Assembly: GCA_039621445.1 (NCBI GenBank)
Contig: CP154954.1
Span: forward strand, 48,525,847-48,589,846
DNA from: Euglena gracilis
Taxonomy: Eukaryota; Euglenida; Euglenophyceae; Euglenales
DNA length: 64,000 nucleotides
Direction of reading: 5' to 3'
Numbering within the stretch: the first letter of the stretch is position 1; the number at the start of each line of letters is the position of its first letter. This document shows, piece after piece, positions 13,605-23,970 of this stretch. The translations under genes were made by a program, and so were the position numbers. The notes under the pieces are model-generated. The model saw only the letters and a program-made list of their open reading frames with translations, did not search any database and was not told the DNA's origin.

Positions 13605-16576
13605 TGCTGGGCACGGGGGCTGGGACCCTTCTGCTGGCTGGGAGGCTGGCCGCGGGGCCAGCGGACGCCAGGGTCCGACCCCCACAGGCTCAGCGTCGCC
13701 CACCACGAGCGCCACGGGGACGGACAGCCAGACGGAGAGTGGCAGCGAGAGCGGCACAGCCTCCGCCACCCGCAGCGTGACCCTGGCAGCGACCAGCAGC
13801 GGGACGCCGACGGTGACGGGTAGCGCCACAGTCTCCCCGAGCCGCAGTGAGACGCGCACAGCGAGCGTCACGGAGGCCGGGCGCCTGCTGGCGGAGGCGA
13901 GGGTGGGGGGGGGGTGGCAAGGGGCGGGACCCGGTGACTGTGCCTGCTGCGGGTCACCCTCAAGGCAGGCGGTGTACACCTTTGGGGGCTCCAGTGGGTT
14001 GTCGGGCCCATCTGCTTGCCTGGGCAGCACCAGATAGGCCCGAAAGGACTGTGGAACCGGACTGAAACTTCTTTCCAACTTAATCTTGGGGTGCGTGAAT
14101 GACTGGTCAGGGGCTGAATGCGACGACAGTGCCCAACCGGTCACAGTTCTCCCGTCGGATGCCCTGCCCGGCAACGGCCCCAGTGAAGGGGTGTAGTCCA
14201 TAGAATGCTGGGTGGAACCGCGAACATTGGTATGGCCCAGCGAACTGCGACTCACGTGCGTCGACTGTGTGCCTCAGCCTCAGAAGATCATCCCCATGTA
14301 CTGTGTGGATTTGGGACCGAAAGACGCTCAGGACATGCACGCCACAAGCCAAAATCAGTGACGGTTGGCGAGACAGGCACGAGCTACGCGGTGTTTCCAC
14401 CAACGTCACCCTTCGCTCCAACAACGCCCTTCACAAAGTCCAAAGTGGCAAATGGGATCGCCGGAGTCATTGGGGTGTGTTCTTTTGGGGCCAAGGAAGG
14501 TTTCTCTGGAACATCCATATCCGATCCCATGCATCTCTGATTTTTCCCGACTTCTTTCTACCCATTTGGGTGGACGACACGGGCAGCCAGCCAGGGTCCG
14601 AGGGGGACAGGCAGCCCCACCCGCAGCGCAACGCCCACCAGAACCCCCACCCGCAGCAGCACCGAGAGCCGCACCCGCACCGCAGCCCGGCCTCCGCCGG
14701 CCCTGGGGGGCGCCTGTCCTCCACTGCCGGAGATACCAGGGGTGGAACTCCACCGGGTTAGGGGAGGGAGGGGGGGGGGCAGGTAGACAGTCGGCAAGGA
14801 GCGGCGTTGGGGCTGGGGGGCCTCCTGGGACTGGTTAGGCGGGGATGGGGGCTTTTGTGCTGGGCACGGGGGCTGGGACCCTTCTGCTGGCTGGGAGGCT
14901 GGCCGCGGGGCCAGCGGACGCCAGGGTCCGACCCCCACAGGCTCAGCGTCGCCCACCACGAGCGCCACGGGGACGGACAGCCAGACGGAGAGTGGCAGCG
15001 AGAGCGGCACAGCCTCCGCCACCCGCAGCGTGACCCTGGCAGCGACCAGCAGCGGGACGCCGACGGTGACGGGTAGCGCCACAGTCTCCCCGAGCCGCAG
15101 TGAGACGCGCACAGCGAGCGTCACGGAGGCCGGGCGCCTGCTGGCGGAGGCGAGGGTGGGGGTGGCAAGGGGCGGGACCCGGTGACTGTGCCTGCTGCGG
15201 GTCACCCTCAAGGCAGGCGGTGTACACCTTTGGGGGCTCCAGTGGGTTGTCGGGCCCATCTGCTTGCCTGGGCAGCACCAGATAGGCCCGAAAGGACTGT
15301 GGAACCGGACTGAAACTTCTTTCCAACTTCATCTTGGGGTGCGTGAATGACTGGTCAGGGGCTGAATGCGACGACAGTGCCCAACCGGTCACAGTTCTCC
15401 CGTCGGATGCCCTGCCCGGCAACGGCCCCAGTGAAGGGGTGTAGTCCATAGAATGCTGGGTGGAACCGCGAACATTGGTATGGCCCAGCGAACTGCGACT
15501 CACGTGCGTCGACTGTGTGCCTCAGCCTCAGAAGGTCATCCCCCATGTACTGTGTGGATTTGGGACCGAAAGACGCTCAGGACATGCACGCCACAAGCCA
15601 AAATCAGTGACCGGTTGGCGAGACAGGCACGAGCTACGCGGTGTTTCCACCAACGTCACCCTTCGCTCCAACAACGCCCTTCACAAAGTCCAAAGTGGCA
15701 AATGGGATCGCCGGAGTCATTGGGGTGTGTTCTTTTGGGGCCAAGGAAGGTTTCTCTGGAACATCCATATCCGATCCCATGCATCTCTGATTTTTCCCGA
15801 CTTCTTTCTACCCATTTGGGTGGACGACACGGGCAGCCAGCCAGGGTCCGAGGGGGACAGGCAGCCCCACCCGCAGCGCAACGCCCACCAGAACCCCCAC
15901 CCGCAGCAGCACCGAGAGCCGCACCCGCACCGCAGCCCGGCCTCCGCCGGCCCTGGGGGGCGCCTGTCCTCCACTGCCGGAGATACCAGGGGTGGAACTC
16001 CACCGGGTTAGGGGAGGGAGGGGGGGGGGCAGGTAGACAGTCGGCAAGGAGCGGCGTTGGGGCTGGGGGGCCTCCTGGGACCGGTTAGGCGGGGATGGGG
16101 GCTTTTGTGCTGGGCACGGGGGCTGGGACCCTTCTGCTGGCTAGGAGGCCGCGGGGCCAGCGGACGCCAGGGTCCGACCCCCACAGGCTCAGCGTCGCCC
16201 ACCACGAGCGCCACGGGGACGGACAGCCAGACGGAGAGTGGCAGCGAGAGCGGCACAGCCTCCGCCACCCGCAGCGTGACCCTGGCAGCGACCAGCAGCG
16301 GGACGCCGACGGTGACGGGTAGCGCCACAGTCTCCTCGAGCCGCAGTGAGACGCGCACAGCGAGCGTCACGGAGGCCGGGCGCCTGCTGGCGGAGGCGAG
16401 GGTGGGGGTGGCAAGGGGCGGGACCCGGTGACTGTGCCTGCTGCGGGTCACCCTCAAGGCAGGCGGTGTACACCTTTGGGGGCTCCAGTCGACGCAATTG
16501 CAATTGCAATTCTATTCTATTGCAAGGCTGTGTTCGTAGCAACATGGCTTTGGTCAAAATATGTGTTTCCAAAAAA

Positions 16577-16659
16577 ACGCAGACTCTGACCTGAGTCCGT
16601 GTTTCGAAACGCTGAGTCTGTTTCTTCGTTTTGAAACGCAGACTCAGGTCAGAGTGCGT
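16577..16659. repeat. Inverted repeat (hairpin) with ~33-bp arms
   Basis: The left arm (16577-16611) and right arm (16627-16659) are near-perfect reverse complements. Both contain GACCTGAGTC/GACTCAGGTC and the pair GTTTCGAAACG/CGTTTTGAAAC. The loop is about 15 bases. There is no tRNA-like cloverleaf. Confidence 0.75.
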
Positions 16660-16848
16660 TTGAGACACAGTTCTTGACATAGAGATTGTTTCTTTCAAAA
16701 TGGAAGAAAAAAGCATCCCGGAAAAAAAGAGACAAAAGGCTGGTCGACATTAACGGATTTCAGACTGAAACTTACAATGTCGCAAAACGGAACAAAAAGG
16801 CATTCAAAAAAAAGGAAACAAAAGGTCGGTCGACTTCCAAGACATCGG

Positions 16849-17290
16849 AATCCGTTTATGTCAGTCGATTTCCATTCAGGCCCCCTTTTATTTCAGTCGA
16901 TTTCCATTCAGGCGCCCGTTGACGGGCCAAAAGCCCCTTTTATGACCATATTTCTGTCCAGGCGGTTCGGTCGAATGAATATCAAGACAGGCGTCGGGCC
17001 CAGACAAAATAGGTTTTATAAAAATCGACCGACACTGACAGATTCAGCAGGGGTGCCGGGCGGCTCGGTTCGCTCGCTCGCGCCCGGCGCCCCTGCTGAA
17101 TCTGTTAGTGTCGGTCGATTTTTGTGTTAAAACCTATTTTCTGGGCCCGACGCCTGTCTTGAAATTCTACTGACATTAACGGATTTCAGGCCGAAATTGT
17201 TTATGTCAGTCGATTTCCATTCAGGCGCCCGTTTATGTCGCTCGATTTCCATTCAGGCGCCCGGTTATGTCAGTCGATTTCCATTCCATT
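16849..17290 (+). repeat. Dispersed ~34-bp direct repeats (CAGTCGATTTCCATTCAGG)
   Basis: The core CAGTCGATTTCCATTCAGG, or a one-base variant, occurs twice around 16863-16915 and three times around 17207-17288. The intervals read GCGCCCGTTTATGT or similar. The two clusters flank the large hairpin at 16981-17161, so they may belong to the same element. Confidence 0.75.
16981..17161. repeat. Long inverted repeat, ~80-bp arms
   Basis: The left arm, about 16981-17060, reads CAAGACAGGCGTCGGGCCCA, then AATAGGTTTTATAAAAATCG, then GACAGATTCAGCAGGGG. The right arm, about 17080-17161, is its reverse complement with few mismatches and ends TGGGCCCGACGCCTGTCTTG. The loop is CG-rich (about 20 bases). The transcript would form a strong hairpin. 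Confidence 0.85.
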
Positions 17291-17639
17291 AAAATATGTT
17301 GCTGGTCAGATTGGGAATTTTTATTGACTTTTTGGACATTTTGGATTTCCCTTTTTTTCGACATTTTTGATCCTATGGGGTTCTGGAGGCGTCATGGACC
17401 AGACAAAAACCAAATTTTGCGGTCAGGTGATCACAGCTGGCGGAACTTTGGATGGAACTTAAGATTATCTGAAACTTCAGAAAAAGCATTCGGCAAATTT
17501 GGGCCAATTCATTTGTCATCGCTGGTCGTCTGAAAGATAAGCTTTCGGGTGAGGGGTGATTTGGCAATGTTAAAACCCATTCTGGGCTCGATGCCTGTAT
17601 TGCAATTCTATTGGGCTCTGGGCGGTAGACTTGGGGGGG

Positions 17640-17700
17640 GTAGTGGGTGGTCGGCCGACTAGTCGGCCGACCACCCAACTGGTCGGCCGACTAGGCCTGG
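17640..17700. repeat. Perfect 34-bp palindrome (GGTCGGCCGACTAGTCGGCC core)
   Basis: TGGGTGGTCGGCCGACTAG is followed by its exact reverse complement, and a third half copy follows at once. The same GTAGTGGGTRGTCGGCCGAC text, preceded by GGTAGACTTGGGG, recurs at about 56,896-56,935. Related GTCGGCCGAC/GTCGGTCGACC text appears at 50,370-50,396 and 53,808-53,862. It looks like the terminus or insertion preference of a dispersed element. Confidence 0.7.
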
Positions 17701-17939
17701 TCGGCAGCTAGCAGGGATTGTCAAAAAGCGATTTAAATCAGGTAATTTTGGACACCCAATTTAAATCCCTCACGAATTTTCGACAAACGTCGAAAAATGT
17801 CGATTATTATCCGCCAGAGCTCGCGATTTTGAATTAGGATCTTACCAGACGGTGGTGGGGCGAACCGAATCCACCGACCAGTGGCGCAGCCTTGGTCGAC
17901 CACCGACCAGTGGCGCAGCAACGCTTCTGGGGGCAGCAG

Positions 17940-18221
17940 TGTGCCGCGGCTCGCCAACAGAAACTGCTGAACAACCTTGTGGGAGGCGACAAGCTGAAGT
18001 TCCAATGTCAAGCGAAGCCTCATGCCATGGCACGGGCGTCAGTGATGCCGTCCGCTGGCACAAGGACCCTCATCCCCACGAGGGAATTCCAGGCCCTGGT
18101 TCAGTGGTCATTGGGTGCCACGGTCGTGACGCCCACAGAGGGGTCACCCGGCTGCCCCAGGTGCCACAACCCGCTGGATGTAAGAGGACACCACCACGTC
18201 TGTTGCCAGCTGGCCAATTAG
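17940..18221 (+). pseudogene. LINE-like reverse-transcriptase C-terminal fragment
   Basis: This is the C-terminal end of an open frame that stops at 18219-18221. It reads QKLLNNLVGGDKLKFQCQAK, then TREFQALVQWSLGATVV, and ends with CPRCHNPLDVRGHHHVC. A Cys-x2-Cys .. Asp-x2-Gly-His-His-x3-Cys cluster after an 'F-Q-x2-V-Q-W-x-L-G' helix resembles the zinc-knuckle tail downstream of the polymerase domain in many non-LTR retrotransposons of algae, oomycetes and invertebrates; that link is from memory of the family. No polymerase motifs (such as YADD) are present upstream, so this is a truncated remnant. It lies inside the composite insertion. It could instead be an unrelated zinc-ribbon protein. 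Confidence 0.5.
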
Positions 18222-18299
18222 GGGGGGGTTACTCATTTCAAGGGAAAATGTCTTTATTTGGGTGTTTTAGGGGGTTCGCGACTGTAAAGGACGGGGTCC

Positions 18300-18705
18300 A
18301 GGTGGCCAATTGGGGGGGGGGGTAGGGGTAACCCCCCCCCCCTAATTGCCCCCCCCCCAATTGGCCAGAAGGGGGTCCGGATCTGGCCTGGGGGGGGGTA
18401 GTGGGGGTCGACCATGGTCGACCCACGGTCGCCTCGGTCGCCCTCGGTCGCTCTCGGTCGGGGGGGGGGGGGGGGAGTGGGGGGGGACGACCGAGGCGAC
18501 CCTGGGGGTCGACCGAGGGCGACCATGGTCGACCCCCACCCCACGACAGGAAACCCCCCCCTTTTGAAGGGCGACCATGGTCGACCCCCACCCCACGACG
18601 GGAAACCCCCCCTTTTGAAGGGCGACCATGCTCACCCCCACCCCACGACGGGAACCCCCCCCCCTCTGGTCGGGGGGCGACCATGGTCGACCCCCACCCT
18701 TGTGT
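18300..18705. repeat. GGTCGACC-rich short repeats and C/G runs
   Basis: Overlapping copies of GACCATGGTCGACCC and GGTCGCCTCGGTCG are set between runs of 7-14 G or C. From 18,500 to 18,690 a ~55-bp unit (GAAACCCCCCCTTTTGAAGG with GCGACCATGGTCGACCCC) repeats four times. No convincing coding signal is present. GGTCGACC is itself palindromic. Confidence 0.7.
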
Positions 18706-20334
18706 TGCCCACCCGTTTTGGGGGGCAAATCCCTTTTGTTGCCCAACTGATTTGCGGGGCAAATCCCTTTTGTTGCCCAACTGTTCGAGGGCCCCAAAAT
18801 AACAAAATCCCTTGTGTTACCCAACTGATTTGGGGGGCAAATCCCTTTTGTTGCCCAACTGTTCGAGGGCCCCAAAATAACAAAATCCCTTGTGTTACCC
18901 ACCCGTTTTGGGGGGCAAATCCCTTTTGTTGCCCAACTGTTCGAGTGACCCTGCAACACCCTTTTGTTGCGTATCTGTTCGAGGGCCCCAAAATAACAAA
19001 ATCCCTTGTGTTACCCACCCGTTTTGGGGGGCAAATCCCTTTTGTTGCCCAACTGTTCGAGGGCCCCAAAATAACAAAATCCCTTGTGTTACCCACCCGT
19101 TTTGGGGGGCAAATCCCTTTTGTTGCCCAACTGTTCGAGGGCCCCAAAATAACAAAATCCCTTGTGTTACCCACCCGTTTTGGGGGGCAATCCCTTTTGT
19201 TGCCCAACTGTTCGAGGGCCCCAAAATAACAAAATCCCTTGTGTTACCCACCCGTTTTGGGGGGCAAATCCCTTTTGTTGCCCAACTGATTTGGGGGGCC
19301 AAAACCTTTTGTTGCCCAACTGTTCGAGGGCCCCAAAATAACAAAATCCCTTGTGTTACCCACCCGTTTTGGGGGCAAATCCCTTTTGTTGCCCAACTGA
19401 TTTGGGGGGCAAATCCCTTTTGTTGCCCAACTGTTCGAGGGCCCCAAAATAACAAAATCCCTTGTGTTACCCACCCGTTTTGGGGGGCAAATCCCTTTTG
19501 TTGCCCAACTGATTTGGGGGGCAAATCCCTTTTGTTGCCCAACTGTTCGAGGGCCCCAAAATAACAAAATCCCTTGTGTTACCCACCCGTTTTGGGGGGC
19601 AAATCCCTTTTGTTGCCCAACTGTTCGAGGGCCCCAAAATAACAAAATCCCTTGTGTTACCCACCCGTTTTGGGGGGCAAATCCCTTTTGTTGCCCAACT
19701 GTTCGAGGGCCCCAAAATAACAAAATCCCTTGTGTTACCCACCCGTTTTGGGGGGCAAATCCCTTTTGTTGCCCAACTGATTTGGGGGGCAAATCCCTTT
19801 TGTTGCTCAACTGTTCGAGGGCCCCAAAATAACACAATCCCTTGTGTTGCCCACCCGTTTTGGGGGGCAAATCCCTTTTGTTGCCCAACTGATTTGGGGG
19901 GCAAATCCCTTTTGTTGCCCAACTGTTCGAGGGCCCCAAAATAACAAAATCCCTTGTGTTACCCACCCGTTTTGGGGGGCAAATCCCTTTTGCTGCCCAA
20001 CTGTTCGAGGGCCCCAAAATAACAAAATCCCTTGTGTTACCCACCCGTTTTGGGGGGCAAATCCCTTTTGTTGCCCAACTGATTTGCGGGGCAAATCCCT
20101 TTTGTTGCCCAACTGTTCGAGGGCCCCAAAATAACAAAATCCCTTGTGTTGCCCACCCGTTTTGGGGGGCAAATCCCTTTTGCTGCCCAACTGTTCGAGG
20201 GCCCCAAAATAACAAAATCCCTTGTGTTACCCACCCGTTTTGGGGGGCAAATCCCTTTTGTTGCCCAACTGTTCGAGGGCCCCAAAATAACAAAATCCCT
20301 TGTGTTACCCACCCGTTTTGGGTGGGCAAATCCC
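18706..20334. repeat. 78/34-bp satellite block
   Basis: The main unit is 78 bp. Its parts include TTCGAGGGCCCCAAAATAAC, AAAATCCCTTGTGTTACCCA, CCCGTTTTGGGGGGCAAATC and CCTTTTGTTGCCCAACTG. A 34-bp subunit (ATTTGGGGGGCAAATCCC plus TTTTGTTGCCCAACTG) is inserted at irregular places. Because 78 is a multiple of three, open frames of up to 361 codons run through on both strands; these are repeat artefacts. Related text occurs at 40,755-40,850, 52,655-52,750 (reverse orientation) and 53,360-53,400. Confidence 0.9.
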
Positions 20335-20335
20335 T

Positions 20336-21492
20336 GGGTTGTCGGGCCCATCTGCTTGCCTGGGCAGCACCAGATAGGCCCGAAAGGACTGTGGAACCGG
20401 ACTGAAACTTCTTTCCAACTTCATCTTGGGGTGCGTGAATGACTGGTCAGGGGCTGAATGCGACGACAGTGCCCAACCGGTCACAGTTCTCCCGTCGGAT
20501 GCCCTGCCCGGCAACGGCCCCAGTGAAGGGGTGTAGTCCATAGAATGCTGGGTGGAACCGCGAACATTGGTATGGCCCAGCGAACTGCGACTCACGTGCG
20601 TCGACTGTGTGCCTCAGCCTCAGAAGGTCATCCCCCATGTACTGTGTGGATTTGGGACCGAAAGACGCTCAGGACATGCACGCCACAAGCCAAAATCAGT
20701 GACCGGTTGGCGAGACAGGCACGAGCTACGCGGTGTTTCCACCAACGTCACCCTTCGCTCCAACAACGCCCTTCACAAAGTCCAAAGTGGCAAATGGGAT
20801 CGCCGGAGTCATTGGGGTGTGTTCTTTTGGGGCCAAGGAAGGTTTCTCTGGAACATCCATATCCGATCCCATGCGTCTCTGATTTTCCCCGACTTCTTTC
20901 TACCCATTTGGGTGGACGACACGGGCAGCCAGCCAGGGTCCGAGGGGGACAGGCAGCCCCACCCGCAGCGCAACGCCCACCAGAACCCCCACCCGCAGCA
21001 GCACCGAGAGCCGCACCCGCACCGCAGCCCGGCCTCCGCCGGCCCTGGGGTGCGCCTGTCCTCCACTGCCGGAGATACCAGGGGTGGAACTCCACCGGGT
21101 TAGGGGAGGGAGGGGGGGGGGCAGGTAGACAGTCGGCAAGGAGCGGCGTTGGGGCTGGGGGGCCTCCTGGGACCGGTTAGGCGGGGATGGGGGCTTTTGT
21201 GCTGGGCACGGGGGCTGGGACCCTTCTGCTGGCTGGGAGGCTGGCCGCGGGGCCAGCGGACGCCAGGGTCCGACCCCCACAGGCTCAGCGTCGCCCACCA
21301 CGAGCGCCACGGGGACGGACAGCCAGACGGAGAGTGGCAGCGAGAGCGGCACAGCCTCCGCCACCCGCAGCGTGACCCTGGCAGCGACCAGCAGTGGGAC
21401 GCCGACGGTGACGGGTAGCGCCACAGTCTCCCCGAGCCGCAGTGAGACACGTACGACGAGCGTCACGGAGGCCGGGCGCCTGCTGGCGGAGG
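20336..21492 (+). repeat. Last unit of the 1,254-bp array
   Basis: The array resumes here (anchor at 20545), in register with the break at 16489. It ends in the middle of the second Ser/Thr-rich patch at about 21492 (CTGCTGGCGGAGGC), where unrelated sequence begins. It shares the GACCGG deletion variant with the copies just left of the insertion, so it is the continuation of the same array. Confidence 0.9.
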
Positions 21493-22475
21493 CAAGTTTC
21501 CCTGGACCCAAGCAGTGCTAACATGGCCCCGAATTGGGCAATTTGGGTCGTCAATAAGATTTTTTTTTGCATAATTTGCAGTTTTTTTTTGACGTTGTTC
21601 GATCGTTAGTCAGGACCATCTCCAGCCCGGAAGAGCCAGCAGCCTTTCTCAGCCAGTCCAAGGGGGTCCAGCCTCTGTGCTGTACACCCTTGGCGGGGGT
21701 CATTAAAAAACCACCCTGGGCCGAACTGCGGGTGTGGGCGGCAAGACACGGGACCGAAAGGATTGTGGATGGAAACTGGACCAGACTCCGTTGTTTTTTT
21801 TGCCAACAGGCAAAACGGGGCCTTGAATGGCTGGTCAATGCGACCACAGTGTCCAGGCAGCAGCGGTTCTTCTGACTGACACCATCCCCGGCAAGGGCCC
21901 CGGTGAGGGGGTGGGATACAGGCAGGCTGTGTACAACCGTGAACATCGCTGTGTTCCCAATAATTGCACCCTGCATAGCTACCGGGTTCAATTTTGCACA
22001 ACAGCCTCGAAAGTTAATCCTCCATGGAACGTGTGGATTGAGAACGAAAGATGCACTACCACCTTTCCACTCATATGGGTCGGTGGGCAAATGGCGGTGA
22101 TGGGCAGCCGGCAGCCCCAGCTGGGGTCCGAGGGGGACAGGCAGCCCCACCCGCAGCGCAACGCCCACCAGAACCCCCACCCGCAGCAGCACCGAGAGCC
22201 ACACCCGCACCGCAACCCGGCCTCCGCCGGCCCTGGGGATACCCGGCCCCCACTGCCGGAGATCGTTGGGGATGATGGGCATTTGGTGGGAGGGAGGTGA
22301 GGCCGGTGCAGGCGAGAAGGGGCCGTTGCGGGGCACAGGGGCTGGGAGGCTGGCAGCGGAGCGGGGCTGCTGGCCGCGGACGCCGGGGTCCGACCCCCAC
22401 AGGGTCGGCATCGCCCACCAAGAGTGCAACGGGGACGGGCAGCCAGACGGAGACCGGCAGTGAGAGCGGCACGGG
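21493..22475 (+). repeat. Diverged array relative A, first part
   Basis: After ~130 bp of unrelated T-rich sequence, diverged array text returns (CCATCTCCAGCC.., GGACCGAAAGGATTGTGGATG, CCACAGTGTCCAGGCAGCAG). The first Ser/Thr-rich patch starts at 22141. The start of the second patch (from ~22404, CCCCCACAGGGTCGGCATCG) breaks off at 22467-22475, where a mobile element is inserted. Confidence 0.75.
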
Positions 22476-23970
22476 CAGGCGCCTGTTGCGGAAAACGGCC
22501 TAAAATGTTCTAAGAGGGCTCAAAATGGCCTATGGGGGCCTAAAATGGCCTAAAACAAAACTTTTGAAAAAATTGTGAGTCATAGTTATATGCCTTTGCC
22601 ATCCATGAAGGTTCAAGGGTTGTAGCACATTGCAAGCATAGCAGGCCTTCCGGCGGATGACCCAGCTTAAATCAGCCCCAAATGGCCTGAAGTGGCCGAA
22701 CCCGATCGTCATTGATTCCTCCACTTCAGATTGCAAAGTCTGCATCTGAAGTGGAGTTTGCAAAGTCTGCACTCTTTTGACTTATTTGTATGGCCAGGGT
22801 TCAAAAACCTGTTCCTCAAAATCCACAATCCTTTCTCCTCACCAACAAGAAGTCAGAATCACTTCATCCTCAATGACTGGGAATCTGGTGTGGTGGGGAT
22901 CCCTGGCTCTTGGTTCTGGAAAAAACACCCAGGAAGGGGAGTGCAAATTGTGGGACTTGAATAAGACAGGCCGCAATGTGGAACACAGGCCGCAATTTCG
23001 TTCTTCATTTTCCACGTCTTTCAAGAATTCTTTTCAGGACTTTTCCCGCTGGAATTCAAGAAAACCAGTACCCTCTGGTGAACATTTGAAGTTTCTTCTG
23101 CATTTTGCACTGGTTCCTTGATGTGGAATTGTTTCGTTACAATAAAGAGTTCCGTGTGTTCTGATTGCACTGATCTCTTTGATGCTTTTTTTTAAGTGAT
23201 TCAATTTTTTTTACCGTTGGAGCTGATAAATCCCAGGTTTGGTTCTGGTGCCATTGGATTTCCTTAAAAGGATTCGGTATTGGTTGTTTTGCATCCATCC
23301 CTCTCATTTTCATTAATTTGCCTGACAGAAGGAACAGAAAAATCCTCCCATTCAGAATTCCCCTTGGCGAAAAATGTGATCGCAGAGGGAAGTAAGGTTT
23401 GATTGAAGCTCACCAGGAATTTCAGTGAATTTTTGTACAAATTATCGAAGTTTTCTGCACCAATATCAGTGCACTATTTTCCTTTGCTTTTTGGAGTGTT
23501 TGGAGTAATCTCCAAAAACTCCAGAGTTAAGCTTTAAACAGTTGAAATTTTCAATTTTAAGTGAACGAGGAATTGGTATGACTTCTGTTGAAATGTGTGA
23601 TTCTCTTAGGTGTTCTGTCCAGAAATCCCCCCGGCATTTCAAACGTTTGTCCATTATATTTCGCCCGGCAAAGTTTCTTCCCACAGTAAATGCCTTCGGA
23701 ATTCTCCTCACATAAGTGTGATTGTTGAGGGGACATTTTCAGCTTTGCAGAGATTCCCCAGGGTTTGTTCATTTTACATCATCATCATTATCATCATTTT
23801 TCTTGCCATGCATTCTTTGAATTATCCAAGAACTGTGTGCCACACAATTCAGTTTAGTTCGGAAATTGAGCTGTTCTGGACCCCCACCTGTGGGCGATAA
23901 TGGCCTAAAGGGTAAATGGCCTTAAATGAATTTAATGGGCAAATGTTTTGGGCTGGACCACAGGTGCCTG
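22476..23970. mobile_element. CA-TIR element with 8-bp TSD, copy 1 (inserted in Ser/Thr patch)
   Basis: The ends are CAGGCGCCTGTTG (22476) and, read from the right end inward on the other strand, CAGGCACCTGTGG (to 23970), so 11 of 13 bases match. The flanks are GGCACGGG (22468-22475) and GGCACGGC (23971-23978), a 7-of-8 target-site duplication. Joining the flanks restores the uninterrupted patch GAGAGCGGCACGGCCTCC seen in the array. The interior (1,495 bp) is AT-richer, starts with CCTAAAATGGCC-type repeats, and has an AATAAA near 23141. It has no ORF that I recognise as a transposase, so it looks non-autonomous. CA-termini with 8-bp duplications are typical of hAT elements and of some introners. 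Confidence 0.8.

Larger units (their letters stand above)
1..16489 (+). repeat. Tandem array of ~1,254-bp unit, left block (13 anchored copies)
   Basis: A head-to-tail repeat fills the first 16.5 kb. One anchor (ATGCTGGGTGG) recurs at 324, 1578, 2832, 4091, 5333, 6589, 7846, 9103, 10359, 11609, 12822, 14205 and 15453, so the period is mostly 1,242-1,259 bp. The window opens inside an earlier copy. Copies are nearly identical. They differ by small indels: a CAT versus CCTCAGAAG variant before the GATCATCC motif, an 8-9 bp loss near the AATCAGT motif from the 11609 copy onward, a ~40-bp loss near 12055, and variable G-runs. The long ORFs in all frames are by-products of this identity. Each unit holds two GC-rich Ser/Thr-rich patches behind splice-acceptor-like sites, so the array may be amplified exons of a mucin-like gene, but no complete gene is visible. 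Confidence 0.95.
16490..20335. other. Composite 3.85-kb insertion interrupting the array
   Basis: Array sequence stops in the GGCTCCAGT motif at 16489 and resumes with TGGGTTGTCGGG at 20335-20336. The two edges together rebuild the uninterrupted unit (CCAGTGGGTTG). The insert holds hairpin-forming repeats (16.5-17.3 kb), a perfect GTCGGCCGAC palindrome (17.65 kb), a LINE-like coding remnant (17.9-18.2 kb), GC-skewed short repeats (18.3-18.7 kb) and a 78/34-bp satellite (18.7-20.3 kb). I see no target-site duplication longer than one base and no matching inverted ends. Confidence 0.75.

Noticed and set aside
13418-14255. Phe-rich and Lys-rich ORFs
   Set aside because: Produced by a poly-T tract.
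16490-17161. tRNA or snRNA gene in the hairpin region
   Set aside because: Arms are long simple foldbacks with no cloverleaf, anticodon loop or Sm-type site.
18632-20329. Long ORFs of up to 361 codons on both strands (NPFCCPT.. and GQQKGFAPQNG.. repeats)
   Set aside because: They follow from a 78-bp repeat unit divisible by three and shift frame at each 34-bp subunit; no gene structure.
18706-20334. Regularly spaced repeats resembling a CRISPR array
   Set aside because: The sequence between repeats is itself repeated, with no unique spacers, and the genome is eukaryotic.
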